A stretch of 22,626 bases of DNA from assembly GCF_048323755.1 (NCBI RefSeq), contig NZ_JBLWFS010000042.1, forward strand, positions 1 through 22,626. The letters run 5' to 3'. How positions within the stretch are numbered: the stretch's first letter is position 1; every line of letters begins with the position of its first letter. The notes below the pieces were generated by a model. That model had not been told where the DNA came from. It saw nothing but the letters and a program-made list of their open reading frames with translations, and ran no database searches. The translations under genes were made by a program, and so were the position numbers. Shown in pieces: positions 7,308 to 13,959 of this stretch. The stretch comes from Alkalihalobacterium sp048323755. Its GTDB lineage: Bacteria > Bacillota > Bacilli > Bacillales > Bacillaceae_F.

Positions 7308-8453
7308 ATGGACTTTGATATTCAATACTTATCATTCTTTGTCATTGATAGTGAAGTACAAGGGGAACAAGGTGCGAAAAGCTACAAACATTATCAAACC
7401 CTAGATGAAGTTTCATACGCGAATCATCCTTTAAGTGACTTCCTTGCAGGGGAGTTAATGAAAATTTCAAAGCGAAAAGTTGAAAGACATCCTAAGTCTG
7501 AACAAGTGCCTACGAAAATTGGAAGATTTCTCGTTGAAGAAGGGTATGACTTAGCATCAAACCCCAATTTTAATCAATTTAATAAAATTCGAAGCGCTGA
7601 GACTTCGGACGATTTTCAACATAGCTGCGAACAATTGGTTCGCTCCTACATGGATACGAGCTCAATTCGGGGCGGGGCATTAATTGTTGCTAGAGCTAAA
7701 TTAAATAAGTACTTTGATGAACCATTTGTCTTTGTTTTAAAATGTGATTTTGAACCGAAAGTGGCGACAATTACAGACGAAAGAAGTTTAATCCAACAGG
7801 TTGAAATGGCGATTACAACGAAAAATATGAAATCGATCCAATACCCCTACATGCCAGAAGAAGGCATGATTGAAGAGTGGGAGCTTAAAATTCACCAATC
7901 GTCTCACTCCCGTTATTTTGAAGACTTTCTAAAGTTTGTGGAGTATGAACGGTCAATGCCTGAGATCGTCAAAGATCAAGTGATTACATTGGCAAAGCAG
8001 TATTACGAAGATACGGGAGTTATGCCTAACTTGAGGGTTGCGCAACCAGAGGAAGAAGAAACGGAAGAAACCGAAGAAACTGAAGAAACGGAAGCTACAG
8101 TCTCTACAGAAACAGCACCACCACCTCAAACAGACTTTGATATGACGATGGAAGTTTGGGCAACAACGCCAAAAAGGGAACTCCAAGAGCAGTGGTCAGC
8201 TGAACAAGTGATGGAAGCATCTTATCATCTTGTCGAGCAAATTCCTGAATTGGACTTATCGTTTAAATTAGATCATATGGGTATAAAAGCACTTCTATCT
8301 GACTTTGGTGTCAACGTCCATATTGGAAAACAAAATGGGCGCTATTATGTATTATTAGAAGGGGACAGGCTCGAGTTTGGTAAAGGGGCTTCACCCGTTG
8401 AGTTTTTAAGACCGAATGAGATGAAGGATATTATTGATAAGATTGGAAAGTAA
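7308..8453 (+). CDS. DUF3900-like protein of unknown function
   Basis: A 381-residue soluble protein beginning MDFDIQYLSFFVIDSE, which I associate with the Bacillus DUF3900 family; that identification is from memory and moderate. No signal peptide, membrane helix or catalytic motif is seen. The body (1-245) is mixed alpha/beta. A low-complexity acidic linker follows (about 247-262, EETEETEETEET), then a smaller C-terminal domain (about 275-381). The acidic linker is encoded by a short GAAGAAAC-type DNA repeat, so its length may vary between strains. Start ATG at 7308 has TAGGTGAAG upstream. The gene stands between the tRNA-Sec gene and a YuiD-like gene. Nothing here links its function to selenium. 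Confidence 0.6.
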   Translation: MDFDIQYLSFFVIDSEVQGEQGAKSYKHYQTLDEVSYANHPLSDFLAGELMKISKRKVERHPKSEQVPTKIGRFLVEEGYDLASNPNFNQFNKIRSAETSDDFQHSCEQLVRSYMDTSSIRGGALIVARAKLNKYFDEPFVFVLKCDFEPKVATITDERSLIQQVEMAITTKNMKSIQYPYMPEEGMIEEWELKIHQSSHSRYFEDFLKFVEYERSMPEIVKDQVITLAKQYYEDTGVMPNLRVAQPEEEETEETEETEETEATVSTETAPPPQTDFDMTMEVWATTPKRELQEQWSAEQVMEASYHLVEQIPELDLSFKLDHMGIKALLSDFGVNVHIGKQNGRYYVLLEGDRLEFGKGASPVEFLRPNEMKDIIDKIGK

Positions 8454-8543
8454 GTAGAAACAAATTCTTATACCCTTCTTTATTTTGTGTTAATCAGCAT
8501 AGAAACTTATGGATAACAAACAATATGGAAGAGGTGATAACGG

Positions 8544-9002
8544 GTGAATAAAGAAATTACAACGGCGCTAACAACGATTGGCATTGCTCAGTTACTTAAA
8601 GTACCTTTAAATAAGCAAACGACGGGATCGTGGAACTGGAAATCTGTAATGGAAAGTGGGAATATGCCAAGTTCACACTCTGCAGGTGTTACCGCATTAG
8701 CAACGTACGTTGGCTTAAAAAAGGGATTTACTTCTGTCGATTTTGCCTTAGCGGCAGTGTTTGGCATGATTGTCATGTATGATGCTCAAGGCATTCGTAG
8801 GCAAGCTGGGGAATTGTCAATAAAAGTTAATCATTTGGATGATGAAGTAGAGAAACTAGCGGGACATGATCGGCATGCTGCACATGAAGAAGAGGATCGC
8901 AAGTTAAAAGAGATGCTCGGACACCAACCAAGAGAAGTCTTTGCTGGAGCGTTATTAGGAGCTTTTACAGGAGCTGTTAGTTACTTTTTAAATAAAAATT
9001 AG
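8544..9002 (+). CDS. Divergent PAP2-family membrane protein (YuiD-like)
   Basis: A 152-residue membrane protein. The N-terminal part carries the phosphatase-like signature MPSSHSAGVTALATYVG (about 40-56) of the divergent PAP2 family (DUF212; YuiD in B. subtilis). It then has hydrophobic segments around 68-80 (FALAAVFGMIVMYDAQ) and 133-149 (VFAGALLGAFTGAVSYF). A charged stretch between them (95-125) predicts a cytoplasmic helix. The typical PAP2 catalytic residues are only partly present, so enzymatic activity is uncertain. Length fits the family. GTG at 8544 is preferred because AAGAGGTGAT ends 6 bases upstream. It seems to form its own unit, closed by the terminator shared with the convergent histidine kinase gene. 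Confidence 0.85.
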   Translation: MNKEITTALTTIGIAQLLKVPLNKQTTGSWNWKSVMESGNMPSSHSAGVTALATYVGLKKGFTSVDFALAAVFGMIVMYDAQGIRRQAGELSIKVNHLDDEVEKLAGHDRHAAHEEEDRKLKEMLGHQPREVFAGALLGAFTGAVSYFLNKN

Positions 9003-9042
9003 AGGCTATTTCTCCACTGGAGATCTAGCCTCTTTCTTCTAT
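9001..9042. terminator. Bidirectional terminator between yuiD-like and histidine kinase genes
   Basis: AGAGGCTA (9001-9008) pairs with TAGCCTCT (9026-9033), with an inner CTCCA/TGGAG pairing. A T-rich run follows on the plus strand, and A-rich sequence lies further left for the minus transcript. The stem begins at the stop codon of the upstream gene. Confidence 0.75.
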
Positions 9043-9043
9043 A

Positions 9044-10333
9044 CTATTTTTGCTTATTTTCAATTGGTAAATGGACGGAAACGGTTGTACCTTTACCGAG
9101 TTCACTATCAATGTGAAGAGACCCATTATGATTTTGGATGATTTTATAAGAAACCGTCATTCCGAGACCTGTCCCTTTTTCTTTCATCGTGAAGAACGGC
9201 TCACCAATTCTTTGTAGGCGTTCTCTCTCAATGCCGCAACCTTCATCTATTATTTCAACACAGATGTTTCCTTCCTTCTGAAAAATCTTAACGTTAATGA
9301 GGTCACCTTCTTCAGAAGCTTCAATTGCATTTTTTATAATATTAATAAATACTTGTTTGAGGTGATAGGCTTCACAGTCAATCAGAGGGAGGTCATTTCC
9401 AGCATCTACTTCTATTTTAACCCCAGTCATTTTTGCTTCAGAGATCATTAAATCGATAACACTTCTTAATAAACTGACGATATTATTTTTGCTAAAGGCT
9501 TCTTTTTGAGGTTTCGCTATTAATAGAAGCTCATTCACAATAATGTTAATTCTTTCTAGTTCTTTGTCCATAATTCCTAAATAAAAGTCATTATCACCTT
9601 TGTTTTCTTGGATTAATTTAACAAAGCCTTTAAGGGACGTTAATGGGTTACGAATTTCATGTGCAACACCAGCAGCTAATTGTCCCACGACAGAAAGTTT
9701 TTCATTTTTGGCAATCAATTCTTCCGCGCGTTTAATGTCAGTTACGTCTCTTCCGATTACGAACAAGTTTTTTCGCTTTCCTTCTTTTGTAAACAACGGA
9801 ACTTTAATTACTTGAAAAATTCTTTCCCCTTCTTCTAGTTGAAGAATTTCTTCGAATTGAATAGGTTTTCTCTTGGCCCATGCTTCTTCATCGGTTCTAA
9901 CGCACTCTAAGAAATGTTCACGGTAGGTCGGATATAACTCACTTAGTTCAGCATCATTTTTACCAGAATAGTCAGCTTCATTAAGGTTATATAACTTATA
10001 GGCAAAATCGTTTAGTTCGAGCCAACGGTTTTCGCCATCTTTGATGGAAATAAAGTCTGACATTGCATTAATAAAAGAGGAAAGCATTTCGCGCTCTTCT
10101 TCAACTTTTTGCATTTTATATTGGTTTTTAAACAGGATAAAAAATAGTACTCCAGAAACGATGATAAAAAACCAGCCTTTAAACGTTCTCCATATCGTAT
10201 CTATATTATTAGACTGTTCCATATGAGTTAGGAGTAGGTCTGTACCGAGTATCCAAATGATCCCTAATATAATGTAAAGTAAGGGAATTTTATAGTAAGG
10301 TTTATTTTTTAATAAATAATTTAAAGCTTTCAT
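9044..10333 (-). CDS. Orphan PAS-domain sensor histidine kinase (sporulation-kinase type)
   Basis: A 429-residue membrane-bound histidine kinase. Two transmembrane helices (about 16-36 and 51-69) enclose a very short external loop, so the input is probably sensed in the membrane or cytoplasm. A PAS domain follows (about 83-200). The HisKA domain has the phospho-accepting His in AAGVAHEIRNPLTSL (H225). The HATPase domain has the N box NIIKNAIEAS (331-340), the G1 motif DEGCGI (363-368), EPFF (378-381) and the G2 motif GTGLGM (387-392). All key residues are present, so it should be active. No response regulator is adjacent. Orphan kinases of this layout in Bacillus often feed the Spo0A phosphorelay, but that is only an inference. 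The start at 10333 is supported by AAGGAAGGCGG about 5 bases upstream; a TTG at 10360 has none. Confidence 0.88.
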   Translation of the reverse strand: MKALNYLLKNKPYYKIPLLYIILGIIWILGTDLLLTHMEQSNNIDTIWRTFKGWFFIIVSGVLFFILFKNQYKMQKVEEEREMLSSFINAMSDFISIKDGENRWLELNDFAYKLYNLNEADYSGKNDAELSELYPTYREHFLECVRTDEEAWAKRKPIQFEEILQLEEGERIFQVIKVPLFTKEGKRKNLFVIGRDVTDIKRAEELIAKNEKLSVVGQLAAGVAHEIRNPLTSLKGFVKLIQENKGDNDFYLGIMDKELERINIIVNELLLIAKPQKEAFSKNNIVSLLRSVIDLMISEAKMTGVKIEVDAGNDLPLIDCEAYHLKQVFINIIKNAIEASEEGDLINVKIFQKEGNICVEIIDEGCGIERERLQRIGEPFFTMKEKGTGLGMTVSYKIIQNHNGSLHIDSELGKGTTVSVHLPIENKQK

Positions 10334-10414
10334 ACGATCCGCCTTCCTTAATCGATTCAAGCACTATTATAACACTTGTTTCTACGAAGATTATAAGATA
10401 ATTAATGTAAATCT

Positions 10415-10443
10415 TTTAGCTTCTATAAAAAAATAGTTATAAT
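10415..10443 (+). promoter_or_regulatory. Likely promoter of selB
   Basis: A consensus TATAAT (10438-10443) lies 17 bases after a weak -35 TTTAGC (10415-10420). Transcription would start near 10450, giving a very short leader before selB. The -10 is strong and the -35 is poor. Confidence 0.45.
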
Positions 10444-10465
10444 AGGGTGAAATGAGCTAGTTGAG

Positions 10466-12361
10466 GTGATCAAGATCGAAACACATTACACAATTGGATT
10501 AGCAGGTCATATCGATCATGGAAAAACTTCATTAACAAAAGCACTAACGAATATGGAGACTGATCGATTAAAAGAAGAGCAAGAGCGTAACATTTCAATA
10601 GAGTTGGGATATGCCTATTTTCAACTATCAGACGAATCTGTCATATCAGTTATTGATGTACCTGGACATGAGCGGTTTATTCGGCAGATGATTGCAGGAG
10701 TTGCGGGTATAGATTTAGTGTTGCTCGTTGTTGCAGCGGATGAAGCTGTGATGCCACAAACGAGAGAACATGTTGAAATTCTAAGCCTTCTAGGTATTGA
10801 ACGAGGGATTATAGTAGTAACGAAAGTAGATAAAGTGGAAGAAGAATTATTAGCTTTAGTTGAAGAGGATATTCGTTCAGAATGTGCAGATACGTTTCTT
10901 GAAAACGCCCCTATCAGTTATGTCGATAGCGTTAGTTTAAAAGGAATCGATGATTTAAAGCATGTAATTAAGAATGAACTCAACTATGTCACACATCGAA
11001 ACTCAATGGGGCCTTTTCGTTTGCCTATTGACCAAGTTTTTTCCGTTCAGGGCCAAGGCACTGTAGTTCGTGGAACAGTTTATGAAGGGAGATTAAAAGA
11101 AGGTGAATTTCTTGAAATCTTACCAACTGGACAAAAGACACGCGGACGGCAAATTCAAGTCCATCACAAGCCTGTTCAAGAAGCCGTAGCCGGTCAAAGA
11201 GCCGCAATTAATATTGGGGGCTTATCAAAGGATGAGGTGAAACGAGGGGATGTTCTCGTTACTTCACAACATTATTCGGTAACGACGATGATCGATGTCT
11301 CTTTACAAGCTGTAAAAAATTTAGACTATCCAGTGAAGCAAAGAGGGTATATAAAAGTTCATATTGGCACTGCAGAAGTCTATGGTAAGATCGTTATGTT
11401 TGATCGAAACAAACTTCAGGAAAAAGATGAAGTGCTTTGTCAATTGCAACTTGAAGAACCGATTGTTACGAAGAGAGGGGATCATTTTATTTTAAGACGT
11501 CCGACCCCGATGGAGACGATCGGTGGGGGAGTCGTGATAAACCCCGCTGGGCAAAAGTATCGTTTCGGTGAAAAAACAGTTGAAATGCTTAAACGTAAAC
11601 AAGCAGGAGAACCCAAAGACATCATAATTGAAGTTGTTCAAACGAATCAAAATGTGACTCGTGAAGAATTATTAATACATTCTGCAATTAATGAAGAGGA
11701 ATTGACTCCTATCATGGATCAACTTTTAGAGACAAATATGATGGTGGAGTGGGAAAAGGGACAATTTACTTTGCGTTCTCTTTATGAGGATACGTTGGTG
11801 CAAATGAAAGAGGAGCTCAGACAATTTCATGAAACTAACTCTATGCAAATCGGTAAAAAGAAGGCGGAAATTACTCAAAGTTTTGGGGACATCATTCAAT
11901 TAAAACTTTTAGAATATTTTATTCAGTTAGCTGTTGAAAATGGTGAAATTAAGAAAGAAGGACCATTTTTAGCCTTGAAAGATTTTACACCATCTATCCC
12001 TAAAACATGGGAAAAGCGAATCAACTTTATGTGTTCGGGATTAAAGGAAGAGGGGGTAAATGTATCGCCGTTAAGCGTCTGGTTTACGAGGCAGCAAATT
12101 CCACAAGATCTTCAACAGGAAATCCAGCATTTCTTAGTAAGAAACGAACAACTATATGCCCTTGATGAAAAGCACTATATCCATGTCGATGTTCTAGAAG
12201 AAACAGTTGTCCATTTACAAAATGAAACGAGTCAGGAATTTTCACTTAAAGATGCGAAAGAAGTCTTAAACGTCTCAAGAAAATATCTTGTACCGTTGTT
12301 GGAACTGCTAGACCGGCTAGAATATACAACTCGACAAGAGCAAAACCGAGTATGGAAATAA
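10466..12361 (+). CDS. selB: Selenocysteine-specific translation elongation factor SelB
   Basis: A 631-residue GTPase that binds Sec-tRNA-Sec and, through its C-terminal domain, the SECIS hairpin of selenoprotein mRNAs, delivering Sec to in-frame UGA. Visible G-domain motifs: GHIDHGKTS (14-22), DVPGH (64-68) and TKVD (119-122). Domains II and III (beta barrels) follow, then winged-helix repeats to the end (about 375-631), as usual for SelB. Length is normal. The start is unclear. GTG at 10466 is the only standard start before the conserved region, but the best ribosome site, GAGGTGAT, overlaps it. A start at ATC (10475) would fit the spacing but would be a rare codon. The gene converges on selD and shares a hairpin terminator with it. 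Confidence 0.95.
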   Translation: MIKIETHYTIGLAGHIDHGKTSLTKALTNMETDRLKEEQERNISIELGYAYFQLSDESVISVIDVPGHERFIRQMIAGVAGIDLVLLVVAADEAVMPQTREHVEILSLLGIERGIIVVTKVDKVEEELLALVEEDIRSECADTFLENAPISYVDSVSLKGIDDLKHVIKNELNYVTHRNSMGPFRLPIDQVFSVQGQGTVVRGTVYEGRLKEGEFLEILPTGQKTRGRQIQVHHKPVQEAVAGQRAAINIGGLSKDEVKRGDVLVTSQHYSVTTMIDVSLQAVKNLDYPVKQRGYIKVHIGTAEVYGKIVMFDRNKLQEKDEVLCQLQLEEPIVTKRGDHFILRRPTPMETIGGGVVINPAGQKYRFGEKTVEMLKRKQAGEPKDIIIEVVQTNQNVTREELLIHSAINEEELTPIMDQLLETNMMVEWEKGQFTLRSLYEDTLVQMKEELRQFHETNSMQIGKKKAEITQSFGDIIQLKLLEYFIQLAVENGEIKKEGPFLALKDFTPSIPKTWEKRINFMCSGLKEEGVNVSPLSVWFTRQQIPQDLQQEIQHFLVRNEQLYALDEKHYIHVDVLEETVVHLQNETSQEFSLKDAKEVLNVSRKYLVPLLELLDRLEYTTRQEQNRVWK

Positions 12362-12408
12362 AAAAAGCCAGGTACTTCAAACTAAAGTTAAGTTTGCGGT
12401 ACCTGGTA
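12362..12408. terminator. Bidirectional terminator between selB and selD
   Basis: CCAGGTAC (12368-12375) pairs with GTACCTGG (12399-12406), and CAAACT/AGTTTG extends the stem inside. On the minus strand the hairpin is followed by CTTTTTTTA, a strong terminator for selD. On the plus strand the T run (ACTTTTATG) is weaker and serves selB. Confidence 0.85.
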
Positions 12409-12434
12409 CTTTTATGTCTGGTACTTTTATGTCT
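12403..12434. repeat. Tandem duplication of a 15-base unit beside the selB/selD terminator
   Basis: The 15-base unit CTGGTACTTTTATGT occurs twice in direct tandem (12403-12417 and 12418-12432), followed by CT of a third copy. It begins inside the 3' arm of the terminator and ends 11 bases from the selD stop codon. Confidence 0.9.
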
Positions 12435-12444
12435 CACGAAATGT

Positions 12445-13497
12445 TTACTTTACATATAGTGCTTTTTCCTGCTTTTCAATCACTTCACCGATGATCCTTG
12501 CTTCATGAATTCCCTTTGCTTGCAGTTCTTTAATATACGTTTCCGCTTTTTTCTTAGGAAGACTGATAAGTAAACCTCCTGAAGTAATCGCATCACAAAG
12601 AATTGCTCTTGTACTTTCTGTGAGAGAGTCGTCATAGTGAACGACATCAACTAACCAATTCGCATTAGCCTTAGAGCCGCCAGGAATAATTCCTTTGTTA
12701 GCTAACTCATATGTCCCATCTAGTAGAGGAACAGCCTCATGATCAATAATAAAGCTTACTTCACTAGCTTTTGCCATTTCAAAAGCATGTCCTAACAATC
12801 CAAACCCTGTTACATCGGTTACAGCATGTGGTCGATAGGAACATAATGTTTCAGAAGCCGTCTTATTTAACGTTGCCATGACTTCGGTAACGTTTGCTTC
12901 TTGTTCTTCTGTTACAGCATTTCGCTTAATTCCTGTTGTTAGTATTCCTACCCCGATTGGTTTAGTAAGAACGAGTACATCACCGGTTTTTGCGCCATAG
13001 TTTTTAAACACGCGTTCAGGATGAACAAAGCCAGTAACTGATAGACCAAACTTGGGTTCTTGGTCATCGATAGAATGCCCGCCAATGATAACGGCGCCAG
13101 CTTCTTTCACTTTGTCCGAGGCACCTAACAAAATTTGGGCAAGCATTTCTTCTGGAAGTTTCTTTATAGGGAAACCAACAATATTTAAAGCCGTTTTCGG
13201 GACTGCTCCCATTGCATAAACATCACTTAATGCATTCGCAGCAGCAATTTGACCAAACATATAAGGGTCGTCAACAATCGGTGTGAAATAATCAACCGTT
13301 TGAACGATAGCTAGGTCCTCTGTTATTTTATATACACCAGCATCATCAGATGTTTCTAATCCAACGAGAACATTAGGATCTTCAGTCGTTTTAGGTAAAT
13401 GACACAAAACTTGTGCCAGGTCGCCTGGACCTAATTTGCATCCTCAGCCAGCTTTTGTAGACATTGCTGTAAGACGGATTTTCTCACGTTCGTCCAT
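12445..13497 (-). CDS. selD: Selenide, water dikinase (selenophosphate synthetase), itself a selenoprotein
   Basis: A 350-residue enzyme making selenophosphate from selenide and ATP, the selenium donor for SelA. The conventional open frame starts only at 13407. Upstream, the same frame continues through one TGA (13446-13444) to an ATG at 13497 with a strong GGAGGGG site 6 bases before it. Reading TGA as Sec gives MSTKAGUGCKLGPGDLAQVL around residues 12-31, which matches the SelD N-terminal active-site loop. Sec18 takes the place of the catalytic Cys (Cys17 in E. coli). Downstream are the conserved SDDAGVY motif, the Gly/Asp-rich nucleotide- and metal-binding segments (GGHSIDDQEPKFGLSVTG) and DVTGFGLLGHAFEMA. 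A hairpin just after the TGA is a candidate SECIS. SelD homologues with Sec at this position are established. Here it means that selenophosphate synthesis needs the pathway's own product. Confidence 0.95.
13418..13432 (-). promoter_or_regulatory. Candidate bacterial SECIS hairpin in selD mRNA
   Basis: On the selD transcript AGGUC-CAGGC-GACCU forms a 5-bp stem with a 5-base loop that starts 17 bases after the UGA. That lies within the distance known for bacterial SECIS elements. An alternative pairing CCAGG-CGA-CCUGG overlaps it, so the true fold is uncertain. SelB should recognise this element. Confidence 0.6.
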
Positions 13498-13530
13498 GCT
13501 TGTCCCCTCCTTCCACCATTAGTTAATCTT

Positions 13531-13560
13531 AGTATAATGAATGTTTTTGCATACTGGCAA
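13531..13560 (-). promoter_or_regulatory. Likely promoter of selD
   Basis: On the minus strand TTGCCA (13560-13555) and TATACT (13536-13531) are separated by 18 bases. The start site would lie about 30 bases before the selD ATG. Its -35 overlaps the -35 of the divergent selW promoter. Confidence 0.6.
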
Positions 13561-13575
13561 ATGATACCTTACAAT
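13547..13575 (+). promoter_or_regulatory. Likely promoter of the SelW-like gene
   Basis: TTGCAT (13547-13552) and TACAAT (13570-13575) have exactly 17 bases between them. The ATG lies 40 bases after the -10. The promoter is interleaved with that of selD, and a dyad TTTGC-N6-GCAAA (13546-13561) covers both -35 boxes. Confidence 0.6.
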
Positions 13576-13614
13576 GGAAGATGAAATTCCAATAATGAAG
13601 GGAAGGTTGTTTAT

Positions 13615-13851
13615 ATGAGTTACAAAGTATCTGTTCAATTTTGCATGATGTGAAACTTTGCACCTAAAGCCGCAAGGTTTGCGGAAGAGTTATTTAATCA
13701 CTTTAGAGGTAATATTGAAACGTTAGAGTTAATCCCAAGTTCAGGTGGTGCTTTTGAAGTAACAGTGAATGGAGAACAACTCTATTCCAAGCTTGAAACA
13801 GGTGAATTCCCTGAAACAAGTCTGATTATTGACAAAATGGAAAAAATGTAG
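13615..13851 (+). CDS. SelW-like selenoprotein (SelT/SelW/SelH, Rdx family) with CxxU motif
   Basis: A 78-residue thioredoxin-fold-type redox protein, missed by ordinary ORF calling because of TGA at 13651-13653. Reading TGA as Sec gives VQFCMMUNFAPKAARFAEEL: a CxxU redox motif (C10, Sec13) at the end of the first strand, as in SelW. It is followed by the conserved helix and the family segment LIPSSGGAFEVTVNG (about 42-56), then LYSKLETGEFPE. The frame is open and family-like on both sides of TGA, so a pseudogene is unlikely. A 5-bp hairpin with an AGGUU loop lies 22 bases after the UGA. Start ATG has AAGGGAAGG upstream. SelW-type proteins are thiol/selenol oxidoreductases; the bacterial substrate is unknown. 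It lies between selD (divergent) and selA (downstream, after a terminator). Confidence 0.93.
13670..13684 (+). promoter_or_regulatory. Candidate bacterial SECIS hairpin in the SelW-like mRNA
   Basis: CCGCA (13670-13674) pairs perfectly with TGCGG (13680-13684) around the loop AGGTT, whose first base is 22 bases after the UGA. The AGGU-type loop resembles that of the known E. coli formate dehydrogenase SECIS. It lies within the coding sequence, as bacterial SECIS elements do. Confidence 0.75.
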
Positions 13852-13884
13852 GAAACGATATAAAATAAAGCTTATACAGGATAG

Positions 13885-13924
13885 AAGAGGCTGACAACAT
13901 ACAAATTATGCAGCCTCTTTTTCA
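13885..13924 (+). terminator. Terminator between the SelW-like gene and selA
   Basis: AGAGGCTG (13886-13893) pairs with CAGCCTCT (13911-13918), followed by TTTTTC. It would separate selW from selA, or make selA expression depend on read-through or on its own promoter. Confidence 0.75.
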
Positions 13925-13959
13925 TGGTTGTTATGTAATGAACGAGAAGAGGTTTTTCA

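Noticed and set aside
8041..8100. CRISPR-like or tandem repeat at the GAAGAAAC stretch
   Set aside because: It encodes the acidic E-E-T linker of the DUF3900-like protein; the units are codon-level and have no spacers.
12445..13407. SelD starting at the TTG at 13407 without the active-site Cys/Sec
   Set aside because: The frame continues through an in-frame TGA to a well-placed ATG, and the extension contains the SelD active-site loop. With Sec machinery in the window, UGA-as-Sec is the better reading.
13615..13851. SelW-like gene as a pseudogene with a nonsense codon
   Set aside because: The TGA falls exactly in the CxxU redox position, the rest of the frame is intact and a SECIS-like hairpin follows.
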